64,000 nucleotides of DNA from Dolichospermum flos-aquae CCAP 1403/13F (GCF_012516395.1 NZ_CP051206.1:4407334-4471333); one strand, 5' to 3'. Shown: positions 29,486-38,434, numbered from the stretch's first letter. Notes: generated by a model not told the origin, from the letters alone. Numbers and translations: made by a program.

Positions 29486-29716
29486 TATTCTGAATTCAAC
29501 CTGCGGTACTTTGACACTCCCACCCCGGTGAGGAATGGGATGCTTAGTTGAGCCTATCCTCTGACTAGAGGGGGTTCTCTCCCAAGCTTTTGCTCTATAT
29601 TGTAGAGGTTTTTGTTAAGCATTGCTGTGACTATCCACAAGCTACCCCAGCGAGGGAAGCTACGGATAGCCGCACATTATCTAAAAATCTGAATGTTGAC
29701 GCTTTGGACAAAGGAC

Positions 29717-30103
29717 TTATTTAAGACTGCTATATTGGGGATTTTTAGCAGCAACTTTTTCATTAATGTAGTCATAGACTTCCCGAAAGTTAGGAACAGC
29801 CCGCATTTCTATGAGAGTACCATTTTTGAGAGTGATTGCCATATCTCCCCATAGGCCGATGGCACGGGGAACTTTGACAACTTTTACCACTTCTGAATAA
29901 ATTACATCAAAGCGATCGCGTCCCATCCAACCGCCAGTTACACATATCCTTCGATCTGTGATCCGGAAGCGCAGCCATATAGCCCTGACTATTGCCCCCA
30001 CAGCTAAGGGGATACCCACCACTGTCAGTCCAATTAGCAGGTTGAAAATCAAATCCCCAATGTGGGGACCACCCTCATAAAAAACTTCTTCACGAATGCC
30101 CAT
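29717..30103 (-). CDS. PH domain-containing membrane protein
   Basis: A 128-residue protein with two adjacent hydrophobic segments (LIFNLLIGLTVVGIPLAVGA) followed by a bacterial PH-like domain (RFRITDRRICVTGGWMGRDR and IYSEVVKVVKVPRAIGLWGD). It is a conserved resident between rnpA and yidC in cyanobacteria. Its start overlaps the end of rnpA by 14 bp, indicating an operon. Function unknown; a membrane-linked role alongside YidC is inference. Confidence 0.75.
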   Translation of the reverse strand: MGIREEVFYEGGPHIGDLIFNLLIGLTVVGIPLAVGAIVRAIWLRFRITDRRICVTGGWMGRDRFDVIYSEVVKVVKVPRAIGLWGDMAITLKNGTLIEMRAVPNFREVYDYINEKVAAKNPQYSSLK

Positions 30104-30479
30104 TTAATACCTCAGTTTGTGCCAACAACTGCTCTAATTCTTGCAGAAATTTCTGAGTTTCGCACTCAGATTTTGTTGTTGTTGGTTTCACAATTAATAC
30201 TAGCCGCCATCCTGGGAGTAATTTAGGCAATAGTTGATGTAATGCTGCTGTTATTTGCCTTTTGATTTTGTTGCGAACAACGGCGCGTTTACTGACTTTT
30301 GTACTAATGGCAATACCAATTTTTGTGCTAGGGGGGGCAGTATCCAAAGAAGGTTCTGTCAAAAGAGTAGGTTTTAAAGCTCTCAAAGTGAAATGAGAAC
30401 TATGTCGCCGAATTCCTTCCCGGAAAACTGCCTGAAAATCCTGACGGGATTTGAGACGATATGCTTTGGGCAAAGCCAC
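30090..30479 (-). CDS. rnpA: Ribonuclease P protein component
   Basis: A 129-residue basic protein. The family signature appears as LPKAYRLKSRQDFQAVFREG and, later, VSKRAVVRNKIKRQITAALH (the RNR motif). It binds RNase P RNA for 5' maturation of tRNA. It follows rpmH by 27 bp, the near-universal bacterial order. Confidence 0.93.
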   Translation of the reverse strand: MALPKAYRLKSRQDFQAVFREGIRRHSSHFTLRALKPTLLTEPSLDTAPPSTKIGIAISTKVSKRAVVRNKIKRQITAALHQLLPKLLPGWRLVLIVKPTTTKSECETQKFLQELEQLLAQTEVLNGHS

Positions 30480-30506
30480 AACAGTTATTAATTGCTGAAT
30501 TTTACC

Positions 30507-30641
30507 CTAAACACTCAAACGATGCCGTCCTTTTTTTCTTCTAGCGCTAATCACGTTTCTGCCGTCTGGTGTCCGCATTCTGGCGCGAAATCCAGATGTT
30601 CTTTTTCTCTTACGGCAAGTGCCGCCCAGGGTTCTTTGCAT
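30507..30641 (-). CDS. rpmH: 50S ribosomal protein L34
   Basis: A 44-residue, very basic protein read on the reverse strand: [20 protein letters not shown] continues to [11 protein letters not shown]. Length and sequence are those of L34. It leads the leftward rpmH-rnpA-PH-yidC-khpB-yceD cluster. The ATG at 30641 is preceded by GGAGAA. Confidence 0.95.
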   Translation of the reverse strand: MQRTLGGTCRKRKRTSGFRARMRTPDGRNVISARRKKGRHRLSV

Positions 30642-30730
30642 ACTGTTCTCCTTTTAGGCGATTTTCATAAAAAGTCACAATCTGATATTTTACCACTTTA
30701 CAGGCAACAAAAACATATTTCTGGATGGAG

Positions 30731-30790
30731 TTGTCAGTTGTCAGTTGTTCGTTGTCCGTTGTCCGTTGTCCGTTGTCCGTTGTCTGTTCC
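30731..30790. repeat. Heptameric repeats (TTGTCAG/TTGTCCG)
   Basis: About eight tandem 7-bp units, first GTTGTCA then GTTGTCC, between rpmH and the DUF2808 gene. These match the short tandem heptamers (STRR) known from heterocystous cyanobacteria. Related runs are at 25163-25290, 52349-52390 and 61275-61300. Confidence 0.85.
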
Positions 30791-30794
30791 CTTT

Positions 30795-31307
30795 TTAAGT
30801 AATACTGATAATCCATGTACCAATATAACGCAGTAATGGTACATCACCAGGGGAAAGAACTTGACATCTGAAATAATAAACTCCCCCGAAGGGCGGATTT
30901 TCAACGTTGGAGAAGACTAACTCCACTTTTTGACCAGCGGGAACTGGTTCTTGGGGAAATATTTGAATCACCCCACCTGCCTTATCCCATTTGACTTCAG
31001 ACAGGGCAACTTTTTTACCTTTAACTAGAACCTCAACACTTTTGGTATCAAAACGTCCCTTGTAATAATCAGGATAGGTAATGGCAAATTGAGCTACTGC
31101 CAGTTTCATTTTTTGGGCTGGAAGTCTTAGTATATAACGATCCGTGCTATGGGTTTGTCCGCCAAAATCCAAACGGTAGGGCAGTTGATTATCAGCTTTG
31201 ACACCGCTAAAAAGTGTCAAACCGGGTAAGCTTTGCGCCCAAGTTGTAGCCGAAAAACTTGTTAATAAACAGCTAGTAACAGCTAAGGCAGAAAGTAAGC
31301 ATTTCAT
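30795..31307 (-). CDS. DUF2808 exported protein
   Basis: A 170-residue protein with a Sec signal peptide (CLLSALAVTSCLLTSFSATT, cleavage likely after WAQ). The mature part (RYILRLPAQKMKLAVAQFAI, YPDYYKGRFDTKSVEVLV, VELVFSNVENPPFGGVYYFR) matches the cyanobacterial DUF2808 family of periplasmic, beta-rich proteins. Function unknown. It stands alone downstream of heptamer repeats. Confidence 0.82.
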   Translation of the reverse strand: MKCLLSALAVTSCLLTSFSATTWAQSLPGLTLFSGVKADNQLPYRLDFGGQTHSTDRYILRLPAQKMKLAVAQFAITYPDYYKGRFDTKSVEVLVKGKKVALSEVKWDKAGGVIQIFPQEPVPAGQKVELVFSNVENPPFGGVYYFRCQVLSPGDVPLLRYIGTWIISIT

Positions 31308-31870
31308 AAATTAGGTTTCCTCTAGTGGATAGTTTTTAACTAAGCGTTAGTATTTGTAACTAAACTTTACTACTATATGCTTGACAATAGACGTTAGTTA
31401 AAGGTAAAAGTGCCATTCTTGTGAAAAATTCCATCTATAAAGCAAAATTACTGTTATTTAGCATTTAGTGTAAACATTCTTAATTTTATTATCTAAAAGA
31501 ATAATTTTTGTTGCTAATTATGAATACTCAGATATATCACAAATGATTAAAAATTCCATAATGAATCAAAAAAAAGAGTGCGAATTTTCCAAAATATAAA
31601 ATAATCTAAAGAACAATATCCAAAATGTGGAAATCGGCAGAGGATGTGCGATAACTAATTCTACTTATAGCTGTTTTGTAAGGATGATATCTGCATACTG
31701 TCAAGTTGAGGTTGTGACTAGATAAGGAAGATAGCAAAAGCAAAATTTGGAAATTCTATCTACAAAGGTAATTCATGGTTAATCATCCCATCAGCTTAAT
31801 GATACTAATTTGACACAAGAAGTATTAAAAGTTAACGGGTGATGTTAAGTATTTATATCCAGGAGATTGC
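31308..31870. other. Divergent promoter region DUF2808 / pntA
   Basis: A 563-bp AT-rich spacer between divergent genes with no ORF or obvious RNA. It should contain both promoters. TTGACA occurs at 31390-31395 and 31810-31815, but neither has a good -10 at 17 bp. AGGAG precedes the pntA start. Confidence 0.45.
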
Positions 31871-33025
31871 ATGAAAATAGCAGTTGCGAAAGAAATAGAA
31901 GTTTGTGAACGGCGTGTAGCTTTAATTCCCGACACCGTAGGCAAATTAGTCAAACAAGGTTTAGACGTTTGGGTAGAAGCTGGTGCGGGAGAAAAAGCAT
32001 TTTTCAGTGATGCTGACTATGAAGCAGCAGGGGCAAAGATTAGCCATGATTCTGCCCAATTATGGAGTGAAGCAGATATTTTACTCAAAGTTAGCCCACC
32101 GCAAACCAGAGAAGACGGCCGAACAGAAATTGAATTACTTAAATCTGGCTCTGTATTAATTAGCTTCCTTAATCCCCTGGGAAATCCCGTAATTGCTCAA
32201 CAATTAGCAAATCGGCAAATTACCGCTTTGAGCATGGAATTAATCCCCCGTACCACCAGGGCGCAAAGCATGGATGCCTTGTCTTCCCAGGCTTCACTGG
32301 CGGGCTATAAAGCCGTATTGATTGCGGCGGCGGCATTACCGAAATACTTCCCCATGTTAACCACCGCTGCGGGGACAATTGCTCCCGCCAAAGTATTTAT
32401 TATGGGTGCAGGTGTGGCAGGATTGCAAGCGATCGCCACCGCACGTAGACTAGGAGCAGTAGTAGAAGCCTTTGACATCCGCCCAGCCGTTAAAGAAGAA
32501 GTCCAAAGCTTAGGGGCGAAATTCGTCGAAGTCAAACTCGAAGAAGAAACCGTTGCAGCGGGTGGTTACGCTAAAGAAATTTCCGAAGACAGTAAAAAGC
32601 GTACCCAAGAACTAGTAGCCAGCCACGTCAAAAACTCCGATATCGTTATTACCACCGCCCAAGTACCAGGAAGACAAGCCCCCAGACTGGTGACAGAGGA
32701 AATGGTAGCACAAATGAAACCCGGTTCAGTAATTGTGGATTTAGCCGCAGAACAGGGTGGAAACTGCGCTTGTACAGAAGCGGGTAAAGATATAATTTGG
32801 AACGGAGTAACAATTATCGGACCAATTAATTTACCCTCATCCATGCCAGTACACGCCAGCCAACTATATGCAAAAAACGTTACTTCATTAATGCAACTGT
32901 TGATTAAAGACAAAGCCTTAGAAATCAACTTTAGTGATGATATCGTTGACGCTGCTTGTGTTACTCATGGTGGAGAAATTAGAAACCAACGAGTAAAGGA
33001 CGCTTTGCAAGCGGTAGCGGTTTAA
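31871..33025 (+). CDS. pntA: NAD(P) transhydrogenase subunit alpha part 1 (NAD-binding)
   Basis: A 384-residue domain I subunit that binds NAD(H) in proton-driven hydride transfer to NADP. It includes KEIEVCERRVALIPDTVGKL, RAQSMDALSSQASLAGYKAV and the Rossmann motif IMGAGVAGLQAIATARRLGA. AGGAG lies 7 nt before ATG. As in many cyanobacteria, the alpha chain is split, with the membrane part encoded by the next gene. Confidence 0.94.
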   Translation: MKIAVAKEIEVCERRVALIPDTVGKLVKQGLDVWVEAGAGEKAFFSDADYEAAGAKISHDSAQLWSEADILLKVSPPQTREDGRTEIELLKSGSVLISFLNPLGNPVIAQQLANRQITALSMELIPRTTRAQSMDALSSQASLAGYKAVLIAAAALPKYFPMLTTAAGTIAPAKVFIMGAGVAGLQAIATARRLGAVVEAFDIRPAVKEEVQSLGAKFVEVKLEEETVAAGGYAKEISEDSKKRTQELVASHVKNSDIVITTAQVPGRQAPRLVTEEMVAQMKPGSVIVDLAAEQGGNCACTEAGKDIIWNGVTIIGPINLPSSMPVHASQLYAKNVTSLMQLLIKDKALEINFSDDIVDAACVTHGGEIRNQRVKDALQAVAV

Positions 33026-33169
33026 AAAGCCCAGGCGAATAGAATTCGCGGCTACACAGGCGAAGTCCGCCTGCGCGGACTAATTATGGAATAACGAACC
33101 ACAGAGGCACAGAGTTCACAGAGAAATGAGTGTTTAAGGGATATTTTCCATGATTGTTGTAAATCTTCT

Positions 33170-33205
33170 CTTTGCGTCTTTGCTCCTTTGTATCTTTGCG
33201 CGAAA
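33170..33205 (+). repeat. Dispersed CTTTGCGTC-type repeat in the pntA1-pntA2 gap
   Basis: A forward copy of CTTTGCGTCTTTGCTCC...TTTGCGCGAAA, ending 21 bp before the pntA2 start. It lies inside what should be one transcript, so the repeat sits in operon mRNA. Confidence 0.7.
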
Positions 33206-33226
33206 CCTCTTAAATCCAAAAATCAC

Positions 33227-33520
33227 ATGACACAAGCATTACTTCCGGCTTTATTTGTACTGGTCTTAGCCTCTTTTATCGGCTTTGAAGTCATCAACAA
33301 AATTCCCCCCACATTACATACCCCGTTAATGTCTGGTTCAAATGCCATTTCTGGGATTTCCGTAATTGGTGCAATTCTGGCTGCGGGGGAGAAAAACACG
33401 AATTTATCGGTAATTCTCGGTTTAATTGCCGTAATTTTGGCAATGGTGAATGTTGTCGGTGGTTTTTTAGTCACTGACAGAATGCTGCAAATGTTTAAAA
33501 AAAAGGAAGTTAAAGCATGA
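33227..33520 (+). CDS. pntA2: NAD(P) transhydrogenase subunit alpha part 2 (membrane)
   Basis: A 97-residue membrane protein with three hydrophobic segments, beginning MTQALLPALFVLVLASFIGF and continuing VIGAILAAGEKNTNLSVILG and VILAMVNVVGGFLVTDRML. I take the ATG at 33227; in-frame codons upstream are repeat-derived. It overlaps pntB by 4 bp (ATGA). Confidence 0.92.
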   Translation: MTQALLPALFVLVLASFIGFEVINKIPPTLHTPLMSGSNAISGISVIGAILAAGEKNTNLSVILGLIAVILAMVNVVGGFLVTDRMLQMFKKKEVKA

Positions 33521-34920
33521 GCGATTTTTTACCAACTGGGATTCAGCTAACTTATTTAGTCGCTGCGTCATTATTTATCTTAGGTTTGAAAAAGCTGGGT
33601 TCTCCCGCTAGTGCAAGAAACGGTAATCTTATCGCTGCGGTGGGAATGTTATTGGCTATTGTTGCCACGTTGCTAGATCAACAAGTATTAAATTATGAGA
33701 TGATTTTGGTAGGCTTGGCAATTGGTTCGGTAATTGGTGCTGTTATTGCTTACAAAGTGCAAATGACGGAAATGCCCCAAATGGTGGGTTTACTAAATGG
33801 TTTAGGCGGCGCTTCTTCCGCATTAATTGCCGTTGCTGAATTTTGGCGGTTATTAGATAGTTCACAGCCTATCCCCCTCGATGTCAACATTTCTATGTTG
33901 TTAGATGTGTTAATCGGTGGTGTGACATTAACAGGTAGTTTTCTCGCTTTTGCCAAATTACAGGGATTAATTAGCGGTACACCGATTACATTCCCGTTAC
34001 AGCAACCTTTTAACCTGTTGCTGTTGGGTTCTTATCTGGCTGGAAGTGCCTATTTAATCATAACACCCGATAGCCTCCCCGTATTTTTAGGGGTGGTGGC
34101 TGTTTCCTTGGTCTTAGGTGTGATGTTTGTACTGCCTATTGGTGGCGGTGATATGCCCGTTGTCATTTCGCTGTTAAACTCTTTATCAGGTGTAGCGGCT
34201 GCTGCTGCGGGTTTTGTGGTGATGAACAATATGTTAATCATCGCTGGTGCTTTGGTGGGGGCTTCTGGTTTAATCCTGACCGAAATTATGTGTAAGGCTA
34301 TGAACCGTTCTTTGTTCAGTGTCTTATTTAGTGCTTTTGGTTCTGTCTCTACTGCTAGTGGTGGTGCTGCTGCTGGTGCGAGTAATCAAACTGTCCGCAG
34401 TATAGATCCTGAAGAAGGGGCGATGATGTTGGGTTATGCGCGTTCTGTGGTGATTGTCCCAGGATACGGTATGGCGGTTGCTCAAGCCCAGCATAGCGTC
34501 CGGGAGTTGGCTGATCAATTAGAGCGCATGGGTGTAGATGTGAAATATGCGATACATCCGGTGGCGGGGAGAATGCCGGGACACATGAATGTATTATTGG
34601 CGGAGGCTAATGTGGCTTATACGCAGTTGTATGACATGGATGATATTAATCCCCAGTTTGAACAGGCTGATGTGGCGTTGGTGATTGGTGCTAATGATGT
34701 GGTCAATCCGGCGGCGCGTAGTGATAAGAATAGTCCTATTTATGGGATGCCGATTTTAGAGGTTGATCGCGCAAAGCAAACTATTGTGATTAAGCGCGGT
34801 ATGAGTGCTGGTTTTGCCGGTGTGGATAATGAGTTGTTTTACAAGGATAAGACGACGATGTTGTTTGGTAGCGCTAAGGATATGGTGGCTAAGTTGGTTA
34901 GTGAGGTCAAGCAACTTTAA
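33517..34920 (+). CDS. pntB: NAD(P) transhydrogenase subunit beta
   Basis: A 467-residue subunit containing about eight membrane segments of the proton channel and a C-terminal NADP-binding domain III with VIVPGYGMAVAQAQHSVREL and VALVIGANDVVNPAARSDKN. Together with the two alpha parts it forms the energy-linked transhydrogenase. The start overlaps pntA2. Confidence 0.94.
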   Translation: MSDFLPTGIQLTYLVAASLFILGLKKLGSPASARNGNLIAAVGMLLAIVATLLDQQVLNYEMILVGLAIGSVIGAVIAYKVQMTEMPQMVGLLNGLGGASSALIAVAEFWRLLDSSQPIPLDVNISMLLDVLIGGVTLTGSFLAFAKLQGLISGTPITFPLQQPFNLLLLGSYLAGSAYLIITPDSLPVFLGVVAVSLVLGVMFVLPIGGGDMPVVISLLNSLSGVAAAAAGFVVMNNMLIIAGALVGASGLILTEIMCKAMNRSLFSVLFSAFGSVSTASGGAAAGASNQTVRSIDPEEGAMMLGYARSVVIVPGYGMAVAQAQHSVRELADQLERMGVDVKYAIHPVAGRMPGHMNVLLAEANVAYTQLYDMDDINPQFEQADVALVIGANDVVNPAARSDKNSPIYGMPILEVDRAKQTIVIKRGMSAGFAGVDNELFYKDKTTMLFGSAKDMVAKLVSEVKQL

Positions 34921-35050
34921 GACAATCCGAATTGTTTAATATTGTCAACTTACTTGGGAGGTGTAATACTTCTCAAGTAATTTTTTTATGCCAAAAATCT
35001 GATTTAATTATAATAGGTTACTTACATAGTAGTTAAAGGTTCTATTGATT

Positions 35051-35569
35051 ATGACTTTAGCAATGGATAGAAATACGCAGAAGGAGGAATTTAGTTATGC
35101 GTATATTCGAGCAGTTAGTTCAGTGGCAGGGTTGTCAGTTACCAAGCCAGAAAGACCTATGGATAATGCTGGAGTAGATATAACTATTACAGTACCAGGA
35201 GAACTAGGTGAAGTATTATTTCCTAAATTTGATGCTCAGGTAAAATGTACTTCTTCAGAAGCTATTATTGAGGAAGATTTCATTAAATTTCCCTTACCAG
35301 TCAAAAATTACAATAGACTGCGCCATGAAAATCCTATATCTCCTCAAATTTTAATCGTTGTATTAGTTCCTAATGATATTACTGGGTGGCTTAATATTTC
35401 TGAAAATGAAACATTACTAAAAAAATGTGGATACTGGCTTTCACTTAAAGGAAAATCAAAAACTAGCAATACAACTACAATTACGGTAGATATACCTCGT
35501 AAAAATATCCTAACTCCATCATCCATAACATCAATAATGGAAAAAATAGCAAAGAAAGAGGATTTATGA
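35051..35569 (+). CDS. DUF4365 domain protein
   Basis: A 172-residue protein. KEEFSYAYIRAVSSVAGLSV, then DNAGVDITITVPGELGEVLF and FDAQVKCTSSEAIIE, match DUF4365, whose D...QxK arrangement resembles a PD-(D/E)XK nuclease core. DUF4365 proteins recur in defence-like contexts. I use ATG 35051; a TTG two codons upstream is the alternative. It ends ATGA-overlapped with the next gene, so the two form an operon. Confidence 0.7.
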   Translation: MTLAMDRNTQKEEFSYAYIRAVSSVAGLSVTKPERPMDNAGVDITITVPGELGEVLFPKFDAQVKCTSSEAIIEEDFIKFPLPVKNYNRLRHENPISPQILIVVLVPNDITGWLNISENETLLKKCGYWLSLKGKSKTSNTTTITVDIPRKNILTPSSITSIMEKIAKKEDL

Positions 35570-36660
35570 ACTCATCTATATCATACTTAAATATATTAGA
35601 ATATATAGATCCAATTACTGTTATTGAATATCTTGAAACTAATAATTGGATCGAGGAAGAAAGAATTGATACTAGAGCTATGATTTTAGCACAAAGAAAA
35701 AATAATAGGAACTTCTCAATTTTATTACCTCTAGATCCAGAAATACCTGATTTTTCTGATCGTATGTATGAAGTTTTTAAAACTCTAGAATTTTTTGAGC
35801 AAAGACCAATATCAGAAATAGTTAATGCTGTTATAAGTGTTAAGCAAATCGCTATAGAGAAGCAAAGAGAAATCTTGACCTTAAAATTTAAGTTCATAGA
35901 CGAAATTAGTAGAAGGCAAGTTCCAGCTAAAAAGTTAGGTGGTGTTTTAACATCTATTCAAGAATTGTTTGATGCTGTTGGTCAATCTGAATCAGGTAAA
36001 ATTTCAGATACTGGAAAGATTCAAAAAGAAATTCTTGAAAGAACAGAGCTATCTTTATTTGAGACTTTTCAAGGTTCTTTTGGTATGAAATTAGCTTTAG
36101 CTCCACATCCACAACAGTTAAATTTCCTAGAAAGTCCACTAGCTGAAAAAGTTACTGAAAGTTTTATCAGACTTATTAATCTTAGCAATAATCCTGATAA
36201 AGCAATATTGAAAGAATATTTACTCAAGCTTAGGAAAAGATCAGCATCTAGATATCGCAAATTTTTACAGTCGTTACTAAATTCAAACGCAAACTTTTAC
36301 TTTGATTGGGGTTCAGTCAATCCTGAAAAGGGAGGTAAGGCAGTATTGAGTTTTGACAATGTAATTAATACTATAGAATTTATCAATAAAATGGAGGTTG
36401 AAGCTCCAGAAGAATATACAGTAAATGGAAAGCTGATTGCTGCTAATGAAAATACAAAGAAATTGGAAATAATAGATTTTGAAGATAATAAAGTATATAT
36501 AGGCAAAGCTACTGATTATGTAATGAACAAAAAAGATATAGAGTTAACTATAGGAAGATTATACACTACAACTATTCAAGAAGTATCTTCTATCAATCCT
36601 GCAACTGGAGAGGAGAAAACTGAATATACAATTATTAACTTGTCATATCTCGATCAATAA
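35566..36660 (+). CDS. Unknown protein coupled to the DUF4365 gene
   Basis: A 364-residue protein I do not recognise. The N-terminal part (LEYIDPITVIEYLETNNWIE, RNFSILLPLDPEIPDFSDRM) is predicted mixed alpha/beta. A middle helical part (SVKQIAIEKQREILTLKFKF) is followed by a C-terminal beta-rich segment (EYTVNGKLIAANENTKKLEI, GRLYTTTIQEVSSINPATGE). No catalytic motif or membrane segment is evident. AT-rich composition and translational coupling to DUF4365 suggest a mobile two-gene module. Confidence 0.65.
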   Translation: MNSSISYLNILEYIDPITVIEYLETNNWIEEERIDTRAMILAQRKNNRNFSILLPLDPEIPDFSDRMYEVFKTLEFFEQRPISEIVNAVISVKQIAIEKQREILTLKFKFIDEISRRQVPAKKLGGVLTSIQELFDAVGQSESGKISDTGKIQKEILERTELSLFETFQGSFGMKLALAPHPQQLNFLESPLAEKVTESFIRLINLSNNPDKAILKEYLLKLRKRSASRYRKFLQSLLNSNANFYFDWGSVNPEKGGKAVLSFDNVINTIEFINKMEVEAPEEYTVNGKLIAANENTKKLEIIDFEDNKVYIGKATDYVMNKKDIELTIGRLYTTTIQEVSSINPATGEEKTEYTIINLSYLDQ

Positions 36661-36720
36661 TTGATATTCAATATAATTTAACTATTATAAATACTTAATA
36701 ATTTATCGCTCTATCTTCTC

Positions 36721-36915
36721 TTCTTCCTTCGTGTTCTTTGCGTCTTCGTGGTTTGTTAAAAAAGGATATTGGGGAAAAGTGCGATTCTTTGCGTCTTTGC
36801 TCCTTTGCGACTTTGCGCGAAACTCTCTGTGTCCTCTGTGTCTGGAGTGGTTCGTTAAAAAAGGATGTTGGGGGGTTGAGGGGGTGCGATAGCGAAGCGC
36901 GACCTAGGAATCGCT
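36721..36915. repeat. Composite repeat block before the TA island
   Basis: Successive modules: CTTCGTGTTCTTTGCGTCTT, GTGGTTTGTTAAAAAAGGAT, a CTTTGCGTC-type copy with CTTTGCGCGAAA, GTGGTTCGTTAAAAAAGGAT, and a GGGGGGTTGAGGGGGTGCGA unit with the module GCGATAGCGAAGCGCGACCT ending at AATCGCT. Equivalent modules recur through the island to 42260. Confidence 0.75.
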
Positions 36916-36934
36916 GTATATGAAGATACTATTT

Positions 36935-37165
36935 CTATAAACTATTCCATTCTTCTAAAGTTATTTCCCGTTCTAAAATAACCTCTACTTCTCGAATCAT
37001 CATTCGCAGTTGAGGTATAGAATACTCATCATTAGAAGGAATAGTGAGACGATTTTGAGCATAAACCATAAATTGGTGTCTTGTACCGGAAAAAGCACCC
37101 TCAAAACCTAACCTTCTTAACTTGCTAATAAAGTCTCGACGTTTACACGGTATCCAACGGCTCAA
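36935..37165 (-). CDS. hicA: HicA-type mRNA interferase toxin
   Basis: A toxin of about 76 residues, beginning at TTG 37165 (SRWIPCKRRDFISKLRRLGF). The key catalytic His lies in SGTRHQFMVYAQNRL, followed by TIPSNDEYSIPQLRMMIREV. The frame continues 11 codons upstream to 37198, but homology begins at the TTG. It overlaps hicB by 23 bp. Fold: double-stranded RNA-binding-like. Confidence 0.78.
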   Translation of the reverse strand: MSRWIPCKRRDFISKLRRLGFEGAFSGTRHQFMVYAQNRLTIPSNDEYSIPQLRMMIREVEVILEREITLEEWNSL

Positions 37166-37415
37166 GAATCGGCTCCTGATTAAGATTAATATTATCAATT
37201 ACTGGTAAGCTATGTCCAAGTTTTAAACCTAGTAAAATCCAATCTTCTAAAGTCGAGCGTAATTCATTTTGGCACTCACGTAAACTAGCACCAAAAGCAA
37301 CAACACCTTGACAAACAGGAATTTTACCGAAAAATGTACCATCTTCCAACTTGTCATATATGGCTTGAGAAACTGCTCCCTCAACATAATCACTAAGAAT
37401 AAATGCTGTAGTCAT
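37143..37415 (-). CDS. hicB: HicB-type antitoxin
   Basis: A 90-residue RNase-H-like antitoxin with the HicB layout: DGTFFGKIPVCQGVVAFGAS followed by LRECQNELRSTLEDWILLGL. It encodes upstream of and overlaps hicA. No separate DNA-binding tail is evident. Confidence 0.8.
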   Translation of the reverse strand: MTTAFILSDYVEGAVSQAIYDKLEDGTFFGKIPVCQGVVAFGASLRECQNELRSTLEDWILLGLKLGHSLPVIDNINLNQEPILEPLDTV

Positions 37416-37451
37416 GGAAACCTATACTTTATTCTATTGATAAATTATATA

Positions 37452-37550
37452 TTACAAAAATGCTGCATCAAAATTACTGTCAGCAATATAAGCAAACTGT
37501 TCATCAAGGTCAACACTAGCCTTTGGTCTAATTACAATTCGTCTAGTCAT
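37452..37550 (-). pseudogene. Truncated ParE toxin
   Basis: Only the first 32 residues of a ParE toxin remain: MTRRIVIRPKASVDLDEQFA then YIADSNFDAAFL and TAA. ParE is normally 95-100 residues. It starts 5 bp after the parD stop, so it is the former toxin of that module. Downstream sequence goes straight into the hicB upstream region, so the rest was probably deleted. Confidence 0.82.
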
Positions 37551-37555
37551 TGCTA

Positions 37556-37804
37556 TTACTTGCGGAGTCTCTCAAGAAGCTGAGTGCGTTTTTGTTGCCA
37601 CCACTCATCCGTAATTTCAATCGCTTCACCACTATCTAAGCCTTCTAATAGCAATGTTTCTATTCGGGATTGTGCCACTTTTTCTAAATCTTGACGAATC
37701 AAATGTCGAATATATTCGCTTGTGGTACTGTAGCCACATTTTGCAACCTGTTCATTGATAAAGTCCCGCATGGAATCGGGAAGAGAAATATTTACTGTAG
37801 TCAT
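37556..37804 (-). CDS. ParD-type antitoxin, toxin truncated
   Basis: An 82-residue ribbon-helix-helix protein of the CC2985/ParD family: TVNISLPDSMRDFINEQVAK, GYSTTSEYIRHLIRQDLEKV, then the toxin-binding tail ending EWWQQKRTQLLERLRK. It looks intact although its toxin is reduced to 32 codons. Confidence 0.85.
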   Translation of the reverse strand: MTTVNISLPDSMRDFINEQVAKCGYSTTSEYIRHLIRQDLEKVAQSRIETLLLEGLDSGEAIEITDEWWQQKRTQLLERLRK

Positions 37805-37869
37805 AGCTAATAAGTCTTTATATTTCTGATTCTTTAATTATGGCAAATATTGTCAATTTTTGTCAAATG

Positions 37870-37972
37870 TTTTGTAGGGATGTGGGTGCGTAAGCGTTGC
37901 GCTGCTGCAAGCAGTTCGCTGTTTGGGAAGTTGAGGAGGTGCGTAAGCGTTGCGCTGCTGCAAGCAGTTCGC
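37870..37972. repeat. Two GTGCGTAAGCGTTGCGCTGC repeat units
   Basis: Two near-identical copies of GGTGCGTAAGCGTTGCGCTG...GCAAGCAGTTCGCT, the second preceded by GTTTGGGAAGTTGAGGAG. They belong to the island-wide repeat family. Confidence 0.8.
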
Positions 37973-37985
37973 TCTTCCAATATGA

Positions 37986-38434
37986 TTAAACAATACTACG
38001 TGGATCAACAACTACAATATCCGAAAAACGCTTAAAATCATCAACATTAAATGTTAATATGTTAATAAATGTGTAATATTATGAACTACCATAGCCGCAG
38101 CTAAACGTGCATCATGCACCTGTTTTCCCATCACTTGATATTTAATCACCAGAGATTCCCACTTAGTAAAAATTTGTGGTGTATCCAATTCCAATATAAA
38201 TATCTTTTTAAGTTTTTCGCTTTCTTCTTCAGCTTGAGTGATAGATAAACCTAATCCATTTTTATCAAGAGGTCTTGTAGCAACAGCCCAAAATTCAATT
38301 ATATTTTGTGGAATAATACATAAAAATTCACCTTGCTTTTTGAGCTTCAAAATTGCCCTTTGAGTATCAAGGTGTATGGGACTATTTTTTTGTACCAAAC
38401 GCAGTAAAATATTAGTATCTACCAGATATTTCAT
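37986..38434 (-). pseudogene. vapC: VapC (PIN-domain) toxin broken by an 8-bp tandem duplication
   Basis: The frame from 38434 encodes 126 residues of a PIN RNase (MKYLVDTNILLRLVQKNSPI, IPQNIIEFWAVATRP, VHDARLAAAMVVHNITHLLT) and stops at 38054. Directly downstream, in another frame, the missing C-terminus TFNVDDFKRFSDIVVVDPRS reads on to a TAA at 37986. The shift is explained by two adjacent perfect copies of ATGTTAAT (38051-38066). Removing one copy gives an uninterrupted 146-residue PIN protein. The acidic residues visible upstream (Asp6 and others) are retained, so the shortened form may have residual activity. Confidence 0.85.
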
